Assembly: GCF_036689865.1 (NCBI RefSeq)
Contig: NZ_JBAHUQ010000026.1
Span: 1 to 64,000, forward strand
Direction: 5' to 3'
Origin: Magnetococcus sp. PR-3
GTDB taxonomy: Bacteria; Pseudomonadota; Magnetococcia; Magnetococcales; Magnetococcaceae
DNA: 64,000 nucleotides
Shown: positions 35,891 to 44,600 of the stretch, piece by piece
How positions within the stretch are numbered: position 1 is the first letter of the stretch
Layout: every line of letters starts with the position of its first letter
Translations under genes and position numbers: made by a program
Notes under the pieces: generated by a model
Seen by the model: only the letters and a program-made list of their open reading frames with translations
Databases searched by the model: none
What the model was told of the DNA's origin: nothing

Positions 35891-36331
35891 ATGACTTTAA
35901 TGACCCTTGACCCCTTCCGTCAGGTCCGTGCCATTCAAAAAGAGATGGACCACCTCATGGCCCGTGCTGCCCAGGATGCGGAGTCGGTTGAATCCACCCG
36001 TACCCCTCTGATCTCCTTGCATGAAGATGAAAAGGCCTGGATCGTGGAAGCGGAGATGCCCGGTATTGATATCGCCACTTTAAAGGTTGAAAACCAGCAG
36101 CGTACAGTGAGCTTTTTTGGTGCGCTAAAAACTCAGAATGAGCGCGATCACACAAACTGCACATATGATGAGCGGGCGAACCTGCCCTATCAACGGCACC
36201 TCAAACTGCCTGGTGATGTAGAAAATGGTAAGGCCACCGCAAGCTATGCCCAGGGTATGTTGACCATTGTCTGCCCTAAAGCCAGCAGCAATAGCAAACA
36301 TCAGGTACCCGTACAGACCTTTGAAGCTTAG
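35891..36331 (+). CDS. Hsp20/alpha-crystallin small heat-shock protein
   Basis: A 146-residue ATP-independent holdase. Seen: a start MTLMTLDPFRQV, then an alpha-crystallin domain (about 45-135) with WIVEAEMPGIDIATLKV, YQRHLKLPGDVE and the closing YAQGMLTIVCPK, followed by a short tail. The ATG at 35891 has CTGGAGA 7 nt upstream. The gene stands alone after a hairpin at 35841. Expression is expected to be stress-induced; the hairpin near the ribosome binding site could take part in this (inference). Confidence 0.92.
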   Translation: MTLMTLDPFRQVRAIQKEMDHLMARAAQDAESVESTRTPLISLHEDEKAWIVEAEMPGIDIATLKVENQQRTVSFFGALKTQNERDHTNCTYDERANLPYQRHLKLPGDVENGKATASYAQGMLTIVCPKASSNSKHQVPVQTFEA

Positions 36332-36736
36332 CATGGGTAGCGATAGGCCCGTTAGCGGGTCTCGACCTTTACAAAACGGGCCACAGGTGTGATGGAACTA
36401 AACATCTCTTCCCCAGGGGTTTTCTGCTGATCAACATCAGGCTATCCATCCCCCACCCTCAGCAAACCAAGCTGCGAGGAGAACCAGCCAGCCCCACATC
36501 CTCTATACGATGCGGGGCTGGGCAGGCCACTGAGCCCCCCAACCTTTGAGCGGTGCCTCATGAGAGATCCCACAGACCAACAGACCAAGGCACAGGGATA
36601 GAGCCCATAGACTTAAACCCCCATGCTGACACCTGCACCATTAGCCATAACCATCCACAGCCATGCCGCAAAACAAAAAAAGCAACTCTAAAGAGTCGCT
36701 TTTTTTTGTTCAGCATTGGGCAGAATCAGGCACTGA
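36332..36736. other. intergenic region between convergent genes
   Basis: About 400 bp with a moderately GC-rich centre. It holds an imperfect hairpin (AGCCCCACATC at 36490-36500, GATGCGGGGCT at 36509-36519) without a T-run, and a bidirectional terminator at 36675-36707. No gene is seen; the short open frame at about 36553 lacks support. Confidence 0.5.
36675..36707. terminator. bidirectional terminator after the FGE-like gene
   Basis: AAAAAAAGCAACTCT / AGAGTCGCTTTTTTT, a long stem with one A-C mismatch and A/T flanks that give U-tracts in both directions. It lies 30 bp from the stop of the minus-strand gene ending at 36737. Confidence 0.82.
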
Positions 36737-37645
36737 CTAGAGCAGTGCATCGCGTAGATTAATGGGTTTTTTCTTCACAGGTATATCAATCTCCGCCGCC
36801 AGCCTTAACCCAATCATGGGGGATTGCGTACTGAAATGCTCAAACCCACGATTACTGCAACGCAGCTGCTTGGTTTTACTACTAAAGCTACCACCACGGA
36901 TCACACGGTAGGGCTGCTCACCCTCATGAAGCGGGTCCTGTGATTTGGCTTTGGCATAGGCTTGGCCATCATAGGCATCCTGGGTCCACTCCCAGACGTT
37001 CCCACTCATATCAAACAACCCAATACGGTTGGAACGCCGGGTGGCCACCTTCTGTGGCCGGTTTCCACTATTATCCCGGTACCACGCCCCCTGCCCTGCA
37101 CTACTGCCTGTGGCGTAACGTACCCGTTGGCCACGGTTACGGCAGGCAAACTCCCACTCGGCTTCGGTCGGTAGACGAAACTTGACCTTACCTTTATAGA
37201 AGCTATTAAGCCGGCCAAGGTACATCTCCACATCATCCCAAGCGATCTGCTCAACAGGATATTCATCCCCTTTACGGTTTTGGGAGGGGTTGTTCCGCAT
37301 CACATGTCGCCACTGGCCCTGGGTCATCTCCGTGCGGGCAATCCAATACCCAGATAGGCAGATATCCCGCACAGGCCCTTCATCGGCATCGCGTCCATCA
37401 ATACGTGGGGCACTGCCATACTTAAAACAGCGCCCTTCAATCCACACCATTTCTATACCTGTCAAAGGCTCCAACCAATGCTGCCCTGGCTGCACAACCT
37501 CTGCGGGTTGGGCCCGCTGTCTACTGGTATCAATAGGTTCCCATTGGTTGACCAAAAAAGCACTGGCCATACCAGGAAACAACGCCAGCCCCATGGCTAT
37601 AGCCCGCCAGATAAACCAACGTGGGCGTAGAGAGAAACCAATCAT
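36737..37645 (-). CDS. secreted FGE/sulfatase-modifying-factor-like protein, catalytic Cys incomplete
   Basis: A 302-residue protein with a signal peptide and a C-type-lectin-like SUMF1 domain. Seen: the usual phrases MVWIEGRCFKYGS, ARTEMTQGQW, LPTEAEWEFACR, DMSGNVWEWT and VIRGGSFSSK. In true formylglycine-generating enzymes the segment after GGSF carries two catalytic Cys. Here it reads GGSFSSKTKQLRCSNRG, so only one Cys remains and sulfatase activation is unlikely; binding or scaffold roles are common for such relatives. The ATG overlaps the caspase stop by 4 bp, giving translational coupling. The pairing with a caspase-like protease suggests a joint function. Confidence 0.87.
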   Translation of the reverse strand: MIGFSLRPRWFIWRAIAMGLALFPGMASAFLVNQWEPIDTSRQRAQPAEVVQPGQHWLEPLTGIEMVWIEGRCFKYGSAPRIDGRDADEGPVRDICLSGYWIARTEMTQGQWRHVMRNNPSQNRKGDEYPVEQIAWDDVEMYLGRLNSFYKGKVKFRLPTEAEWEFACRNRGQRVRYATGSSAGQGAWYRDNSGNRPQKVATRRSNRIGLFDMSGNVWEWTQDAYDGQAYAKAKSQDPLHEGEQPYRVIRGGSFSSKTKQLRCSNRGFEHFSTQSPMIGLRLAAEIDIPVKKKPINLRDALL

Positions 37646-39237
37646 CGGTCACCTCCGGTTTGGGTCAGGCGCATTTTACTGCCTCTGGTCATCCATGGGG
37701 TCATTTTCAACCCCTGCTCTTTAATGGCCTGGCGCGCATAGACAAATGCCTCAGAAAAACCCACCCAACCATCTTTCGCGTTACCAGCCAAACCATCCGC
37801 AGGTCCCAACATCCCTTCCATCAGGAAGTAGGTCAGGCCACTTTGACGTCCAGGGGCAAAAAACTGTGAGGGGCGATCATCCCAAGCGGCTAACAGCCAA
37901 GGCTTACGGGCCACTTCAGCACCTGACCGATGATGGGGCTTTAACGGCATTTTGGTTTTTAAACAAGGGGCCTTACCCGAAAAACAGCTGTCAATAATCA
38001 CAGCAACATCTCTGTTTTTCAGGGAGTCCAAAGACTCCCGTAGATCTTTCATGGACAGCGCACTATCCGGGGTCATCATCTCTTTACGGACATTAACCGG
38101 CAACATCAGCAGATCCTGCAATGTGCCATTTTTACCGGTCATATAGGGCGCACCATGCCCAGCATAGTAGAAGATCAACTGTGCGTTGGGGTTTAAACGG
38201 CCCTGTTCCAGCAACCAGTTAATATCCCTTTGTAAAGTCAGCGTGGTGGCCTCTCGATCCAAACGGAGGCGCAGATGGTCTGCATCCCCACGCAACAGGC
38301 CACGGCGCACCAATAGCTGGGCCATATTCTCAGCATCCCGTGCAGAAAAATAGCGGCCTGGCAGATGATTATAGCGGCTAACACCCACGATCAACGCGAA
38401 GGTATCGGAGCGTTTTTCCCACTTATTGATCAGTGGTTGAGCCTGGATGAACTCATCCAACACCAAACGGCGGTCATCCACATTACCTTTTTTAGCCCAA
38501 ACTTCATGGGGCAGAGGCAGAATAATTGGCACCTCAGCCTCATTATCCACATGGGCAAGGGCCAACATATCTTTAGCCACCACAAACTGATCTTCGCTGG
38601 GATACTCTTTTACCAACAGATTGATGCTGCGTTTTAATGCCTCAAACTCTTCCCCCGCTCTAAACTTTCTCCAACCCTCTTTCTCCACGACATAGCGGGC
38701 AGCTTGCTCCTGCCATTTTTTGGCACGCAACCCTTCCAAATTGGCACGGGTCAGCCAGTCATAGGCTTCCAGATAACGTCCAAGGCGAAACAGACTATAA
38801 AGCTTAGTGTGGGCAAGTGAGAGATCTTGGGGAAAACGTTCCAGGGCACGGAATGCGGCAATGTGCGCATCTTCATCCTCCCCCAGTTCAAAGTAGGTCC
38901 AAGCATGGTTGGCAACCGTATGTAGGTGATTGGGGTAAGTTTTCATATGCTTACCCCACACCTTGAGCGCTGCCCGTTTTTGATCGGCCAGATAAAGACC
39001 CAAACCATGGTTGTACCCAACGGCCAGATCCATGGGGCACAGCTCATAGGCCTCTTGCAAGGCAGCCAGGCCCTTCTTTGGCTGGATATCATACAACCCC
39101 ATGCCCTTAAGCGCGATCTCACGCGCCGCCGGACAGGCGTTAGCCCGCTCTCCCAACACCTCCTGAGCGGAGGCTGCAGAAAACGGGACCAGGGCAGCCA
39201 GTAGTGTAGTTATGCCAAAGAGCGCCTGTCGCCACAT
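37642..39237 (-). CDS. secreted caspase-like (C14) protease with N-terminal repeat region
   Basis: A 531-residue protein. Seen: a signal peptide ending ASA; about 200 helical residues with TPR-like repeats; then a caspase p20 domain starting FALIVGVSRYNHLPG, with catalytic His in FYYAGHGAPY and catalytic Cys in VIIDSCFSGKAP. Orthocaspases cleave after Arg or Lys; the acidic S1-pocket residues cannot be judged by eye. The signal peptide places it in the periplasm or outside. Its ATG lies 3 bp after the stop of the aldolase gene, with the stop region doubling as ribosome binding site, and it overlaps the FGE-like gene by 4 bp, so all three are one operon. Confidence 0.88.
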   Translation of the reverse strand: MWRQALFGITTLLAALVPFSAASAQEVLGERANACPAAREIALKGMGLYDIQPKKGLAALQEAYELCPMDLAVGYNHGLGLYLADQKRAALKVWGKHMKTYPNHLHTVANHAWTYFELGEDEDAHIAAFRALERFPQDLSLAHTKLYSLFRLGRYLEAYDWLTRANLEGLRAKKWQEQAARYVVEKEGWRKFRAGEEFEALKRSINLLVKEYPSEDQFVVAKDMLALAHVDNEAEVPIILPLPHEVWAKKGNVDDRRLVLDEFIQAQPLINKWEKRSDTFALIVGVSRYNHLPGRYFSARDAENMAQLLVRRGLLRGDADHLRLRLDREATTLTLQRDINWLLEQGRLNPNAQLIFYYAGHGAPYMTGKNGTLQDLLMLPVNVRKEMMTPDSALSMKDLRESLDSLKNRDVAVIIDSCFSGKAPCLKTKMPLKPHHRSGAEVARKPWLLAAWDDRPSQFFAPGRQSGLTYFLMEGMLGPADGLAGNAKDGWVGFSEAFVYARQAIKEQGLKMTPWMTRGSKMRLTQTGGDR

Positions 39238-39240
39238 ACC

Positions 39241-40305
39241 TTAGTTCACCTTGGGGTCAAGCTCCCCGGAAGCATACCGCTTAGCCATGCTCTCCATCGT
39301 GATCACTTTGATCTTGGAGGCATGACCGGCTGTGTTAAAAGCCTCATAACGGGCTCTACACACATCATAAGCAGCATCTTCCGCAGGACGGTTATACTTA
39401 CGCGGATCAAATGCACTGGGGTTACTGTGTAAATACTTGCGGATAGCCCCAGTCATAGCCAAACGCAGGTCTGTATCAATGTTTACCTTACGTACACCGT
39501 GTTTAATACCCTCAACAACCTCTTCTACCGGTACACCATAGGTCTCAGGTATTTCACCACCATATTCATTGATAATGGCCAACAGCTCCTGAGGAACTGC
39601 CGAAGATCCATGCATCACCAAATGGGTGTTCGGTATACGCTTGTTGATCTCTGCAATACGGCTGATCGCCAGAATATCACCCGTGGGCTTACGGGTAAAT
39701 TTATAGGCACCATGGCTTGTACCAATGGCAATGGCCAGGGCATCAACATGGGTTTGCTCAACAAATTGTGCCGCCTCTTCTGGATCGGTTAGCAGGGCAT
39801 CTTTCTCCATCTTGCCTTCCGCCCCAATACCATCCTCTTCACCGGCCATACCGGTCTCTAAGGAACCCAACACACCCAGTTCACCTTCTACACTCACACC
39901 AATGGCATGAGAAAACTCTACCACTTTACGGGTGGTGGCCACATTATAGTCCCAATCCGAAGGGGTTTTACCATCTTCGTGCAGGGAACCATCCATCATA
40001 ACCGACGTAAAGTTAGAGCGAATAGCCGCCTGACAAATCGCTGGAGATTGGCCGTGGTCCTGGTGCATACAAATGGGCACATGGGGGTAAGCCTCAATGG
40101 CCGCCATGATTTGATGACGCAAAAAAGCCTCTCCCGCATAGTTACGGGCCCCAGCTGATGCCTGCAAAATAACGGGGCTGTCGGTGTCATCCGCGGCACG
40201 CATAATGGCGCGCACCTGCTCCATGTTATTGACATTAAAGGCGGGTAAGCCATAGTCATTCTCAGCGGCATGATCCAACAGTTGGCGCATGGAAACCAGA
40301 GGCAT
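39241..40305 (-). CDS. fba: class II fructose-bisphosphate aldolase
   Basis: A 354-residue zinc-dependent aldolase interconverting fructose 1,6-bisphosphate with DHAP and glyceraldehyde 3-phosphate. Seen: the zinc-site phrase MHQDHGQS (about 82), the acidic block [20 protein letters not shown], and the phosphate-binding HGSSAVPQE. Its length matches the CbbA-type class II enzymes of autotrophs (about 345-360). ATG at 40305 is chosen because TAGGAGAT lies 7 nt upstream; the TTG at 40308 is an artefact of extension. It is first gene of a tight operon with the caspase-like and FGE-like genes, an unusual partnership for a core metabolic gene. Confidence 0.95.
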   Translation of the reverse strand: MPLVSMRQLLDHAAENDYGLPAFNVNNMEQVRAIMRAADDTDSPVILQASAGARNYAGEAFLRHQIMAAIEAYPHVPICMHQDHGQSPAICQAAIRSNFTSVMMDGSLHEDGKTPSDWDYNVATTRKVVEFSHAIGVSVEGELGVLGSLETGMAGEEDGIGAEGKMEKDALLTDPEEAAQFVEQTHVDALAIAIGTSHGAYKFTRKPTGDILAISRIAEINKRIPNTHLVMHGSSAVPQELLAIINEYGGEIPETYGVPVEEVVEGIKHGVRKVNIDTDLRLAMTGAIRKYLHSNPSAFDPRKYNRPAEDAAYDVCRARYEAFNTAGHASKIKVITMESMAKRYASGELDPKVN

Positions 40306-40890
40306 CAATAATCTCCTAATTGAAAAAAGGTCGCAAACCCTAACAACCCGAACACATGCGCCATACAGAAAAACCCACCGAAACAGACATGCACATACCG
40401 GGCCGGTTCATTCATAAAGAGCGGTCCGCCCCCCCAGCGGCATAGATTCAGGCATCATACCTAATCCCTAAACATGAAGCTACGCTGACAGCACGCCCTA
40501 TCCGTATAAATTCAACGATACACTTCATTTATAGACTCTGTTTATCCCTATATTTCTGCAGCTTCCTAAAGACCACAAGACCTCTCATCAATAGATGGAA
40601 GCCTTGCCCCCCGCTGGGTGCATATGTGCCAAAGAAGCGCCCAAACACCCCCCTTGAGCGGCCAGACCCCACAACCAAAAGGATTTAAAGCCATATTAGG
40701 TCGTTTTCCCCATACGCAAATCCCTTTCCTATAGCGAGAGATATACGCTAGAATGCAAACATTCAAATCCGGTCAAAACCTATTTAAAACCACTATGTTA
40801 CATTTGTCACAAAACTAAAATATTGCCTTTATCGATTGTTTGATACTTTGGATCGTCATCTACCTGATATTAACAGAAGGTTGCCTATCT
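40306..40890. other. long divergent intergenic region
   Basis: About 585 bp between the aldolase operon (minus) and the ODP-like operon (plus). It must contain both promoters. A CRP/FNR-type palindrome sits at 40796-40811. Minus-strand sequence from about 40700 to 40560 is more GC-rich than its surroundings and can form short stems (GGGTG..CACCC), but I cannot support an RNA gene. Confidence 0.45.
40796..40811. promoter_or_regulatory. CRP/FNR-type palindrome upstream of the ODP-like operon
   Basis: TGTTA-CATTTG-TCACA, one mismatch from TGTGA-N6-TCACA symmetry, lies 80 bp before the start at 40891. It has the same spacing as the site at 18854. Confidence 0.35.
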
Positions 40891-41628
40891 ATGCCGCAGC
40901 TCAACTATGACCGCCCCATCGCCATTACCCGTGATATCCACTGGGTTGGGTTTCATGATGCGGAGGCTAACCTTCATTGCAACCCTTACCTCTTGATTGA
41001 TGATGAAGATGTGGTGGTGTTTGATCCAGGCTCTATCCCCCATTTTCCCATCGTTACCCGTAAAATTATTGATCTGGTTAAACCACAGGAAATCACCCTG
41101 ATCATTGCCCACCATCAAGATCCTGATGTTTGCGGAAATTTACCGGTTATTGAGGATGTCATTGGGCGGGATGATCTACGTATTGCGGCCAGTTTGAACA
41201 CCATTCGGTTAATCCGGCATTATGGGATCAAATCCAAATTTCATGACACGAGTCAACAGGGTGGTAAGCTGTCGTTACGCAGCGGCCGAGAGTTGCAGTT
41301 TATCCCCACCCCCTATCTACATGCCCCTGGTGCCATCGTGACCTACGACACCAAAAGTCGCAGCCTTTTTTCCAGTGATCTGTTCGGCGCCATTGATCAT
41401 AACTGGGCGCTCTATGCAGGGGACCACTTTCCCCAAAGCATGGATTCCTGGCATCAGCAGTATATGCCCAGCAACACCATATTAGCCCCTGCCATGGCGC
41501 GGTTGAGTCAGTTACAGATCGATCGTATTTTACCCCAACACGGTTCGATCATTGAGGGAGAGCAGGTCAAGGTTGCCATTGAACATCTACGCCAACTCCC
41601 CTGCGGCCTGGATCTAAAACGGGATTGA
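40891..41628 (+). CDS. ODP-like metallo-beta-lactamase-fold protein (diiron sensor candidate)
   Basis: About 245 residues with the metallo-beta-lactamase fold of flavodiiron NO/O2 reductases, but no flavodoxin domain. Seen: metal-ligand block HHQDPDVCGNLP, which aligns with the HxExDH...GSLP block of flavodiiron proteins but replaces the final His by Val; His in LHAPGAIVTYD; Asp in FSSDLFGA; and His in LPQHGSIIEG. Stand-alone domains of this kind include ODP, an oxygen-binding diiron protein that feeds chemotaxis signalling in Treponema and Thermotoga. Here the stop codon is followed after one base by the ATG of a giant hybrid kinase, so a sensory role upstream of that kinase is the best inference. 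ATG at 40891 chosen; a longer reading from 40840 adds an unlikely hydrophobic stretch. Confidence 0.82.
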   Translation: MPQLNYDRPIAITRDIHWVGFHDAEANLHCNPYLLIDDEDVVVFDPGSIPHFPIVTRKIIDLVKPQEITLIIAHHQDPDVCGNLPVIEDVIGRDDLRIAASLNTIRLIRHYGIKSKFHDTSQQGGKLSLRSGRELQFIPTPYLHAPGAIVTYDTKSRSLFSSDLFGAIDHNWALYAGDHFPQSMDSWHQQYMPSNTILAPAMARLSQLQIDRILPQHGSIIEGEQVKVAIEHLRQLPCGLDLKRD

Positions 41629-41629
41629 G

Positions 41630-44600
41630 ATGAGCATGCCTAACGCCCAAGACCCCTTTAAGGCCATGGATGACGCACTCACGGTTCAAGAGCGGCTAAT
41701 TGAGCAGTCTCTGGCCATGCGTGCACAAGCCTATATGGCAGAAGCCAAAGCCAAACTACTGACCCAGACCTTAATGGAAATGGATAGCGCCAAAGAGCGT
41801 CTGCCCCACCACCCCCAGGATCAGCACGCCAAACCAACCATATCAGACCGGGAGAAACCCCAACCGGAGCCCCATAAGCCCACCGCCTCTACCAAGGACA
41901 AGAGCAGCCGAAACCGCTATAGCTGGATGGTTACCTTGATCTTGATTATTACCATGGCCGCTGTTTCAGGTATGTTGCTTTATGGGCTAGAAGGGTTCCG
42001 CCGTATACAGACCTTTCATCAGGAGATAAACCAGTACCAACAACTGGCACTCTCCCGAGCTCAGGTTCTCTCTCGCATCAATCAGGAACTGGGTTATGGT
42101 GGTTTTATTCATCACTTCAAAAATTATGTACTCAGAGGCCAACCCCACTATTATGACCGGGTTCAAGCCGGTTTTGAACGGTTTGAGGCCCTAACCTCTC
42201 ACTACTATAGCCTCGCCCCCTCTCCCAAAGAGATTGAGGCCATGGGCAACTTTACACAAGTCATTGAGAAATACAAAAATAATGTCCACAGGGCCTATTT
42301 ACTGGTCAAACGGGGTGCCGACCCAAAAGCGGTTGATAAAGTGGTGAAAATTGATGATGCCCCCGCCATTACGGCCATGCGCATCTTAACGGACTCCATT
42401 GATGCCTTCCGTACTGAAAAACAGGCCACCACCATGGCCTCTCTGCACACCACAAAAAGCTACCTGACCTGGAGTATTTTGCTGCTACCAGCAACCATCC
42501 TTATGGGGCTTTTTACAGCCTATATGTTGCGCCGTATTGTTCTTGGGCACAACCGTACACTACAGATCAGCAGCCAGTTGGAAACCATCTTACAGGCCAC
42601 GCCAGATGCCATGCTCACCTTGCGTGAAGATGGTCAGATTTTACGCATCAACCATCAGGCCTGTGAACTGTTTGACATGCCCCAGGATGAACTTTTGGGG
42701 CAATCGGTCAAATCCCTGTTTGGCAAACAGAGCAGTGGGGAGTCCCGCAGTGAACTGTTTGAATCCTTACTGGCCAATGATGGGGCCATACATACCGTCA
42801 CCATGGAGATCCACACCCCGTCTGACCGCTACTTTCCTGCTGAGATCACCAGCAATGTGACGGTCAGTGAGCAAGGCACCTATCGCTTACTGATTATCCG
42901 GGACGTCAGTGAACGCCGCCGCTATGAAGAGGCTCTAAAAGCCAGTGAAAAGCGCTTTCGTCGAGCGGTTATACAATCCCCTGCTCCCATTATGCTCCAT
43001 GCATCCGATGGTGAAGTTTTGGAGATCAGCCAAAGCTGGACACATATCACAGGCTATACCCATGCAGCCATACCCACCATCGAGCGCTGGGCTGGACGTG
43101 CCCACCCAGAAGAGAGCCAAAATGTCATCGATGGCATACGTAATTTACACCGTCATAAAGGACAACAGCATGAGGGTGAGTTTACCATTCGCACCCAGGA
43201 AGGTAGCCAGCGTATTTGGGACTTCAGCTCTGCACCTTTGGGTGAGCTGCCGGACGGTCGACGGGCTGTAATCAGCATGGCGGTGGACATTACCGACCGT
43301 AAGCAGGCCGAACAAGAACGCAACCAGGCTCACAATGCCCAAGTGGTGATTAATCGACTGCTCAAAATCGCCCTGCAACCCATGAGCTTTACCGAACAGC
43401 TACAAAGTGCCCTGTCGGAAGTCCTTAGCCTGCCGTGGCTGACCCTATTGGATAAGGGCGGTCTGTTTATTTATGATGAAGAGACACAAAAACTCACCCT
43501 CAGTGCCCATCATAACCTTGAACCCATTTTACTTCAGAGCTGCAACAAGGTGGGTTTGGGGCACTGTCTGTGCGGACAAGCGGCCGAACAACGCCAAACC
43601 ATTTATGCCAGTCATGTTGATGAACGCCATCATATTCATTACCCAGGCATGGCAGATCATGGTCACTATGCCGTACCCATTTTGTCTCGCAACACCCTGC
43701 TTGGGGTACTGATTCTTTATCTCAACCCTGGTCATTGTGCGTCAGATGAAGAGCTTCGCTATATTGAAATTATTGGCCAAACACTGGCCGGTTTAATTGA
43801 GCGCCGTAAACTGGATGATGCCTTACACCAAGCCAAAGAGCAGGCTGAAGCGGCTAACCAAGCCAAAAGTGATTTCTTGGCCAATATGAGTCACGAAATT
43901 CGTACACCACTGAATGCCGTGCTGGGACTTGGGCACCTTCTGGAAAATACGCCTCTAAATGCTAAACAGACCGATTATCTGACAAAAATCAACGCCTCGG
44001 CGCAATCTCTGCTGGGTGTCATTAATGATGTCCTAGACTTCTCTAAGATTGAGTCAGGCAAGCTGATTTTGGAGTCCACAGAGTTCCGTCTGGATGATGT
44101 GCTGGATCAACTCAGTAACATCCTCTCTGTAAAAGCTGAGGAAAAAGGGCTGGAACTGCTCTTCCATATTTGTGACAAAGTCCCCCGCAACCTCATTGGT
44201 GACCCCTTACGTCTCTCACAAGTTTTGATTAATTTGGGCACCAATGCCGTCAAGTTTACCGAACGGGGGGAAGTGGTTATCTCAGCGGATACCGTGGTGG
44301 AAGATGGTGAGCACATCACGTTAACCTTTAGTGTACGCGATACAGGCATTGGCCTGAGTGATGATCAGTTGGACTATCTTTTTCAATCCTTTAGCCAAGC
44401 CGATAGCTCCACAACCCGTAAGTATGGTGGTTCTGGGCTGGGATTGGCCATCTGCCGACAGCTGTCGACCTTGATGGGTGGCGAGATCTGGGCAGAGAGC
44501 AAACCAGAAATAGGCTCGACCTTTACCTTCACAGCTGACTTTAAATTACCCAAAGATGAAGGGCGCTGGTGCATTGTACCTGGGCCGGAGGTCCGGGGTA

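Noticed and set aside
36737-37645. True formylglycine-generating enzyme activating sulfatases
   Set aside because: One of the two catalytic Cys is replaced in the GGSF...RCSNRG segment and no sulfatase gene is nearby.
40560-40700. GC-rich minus-strand RNA gene upstream of the aldolase
   Set aside because: Only short stems are visible, with no terminator and no resemblance to a known RNA; left as plain intergenic sequence.
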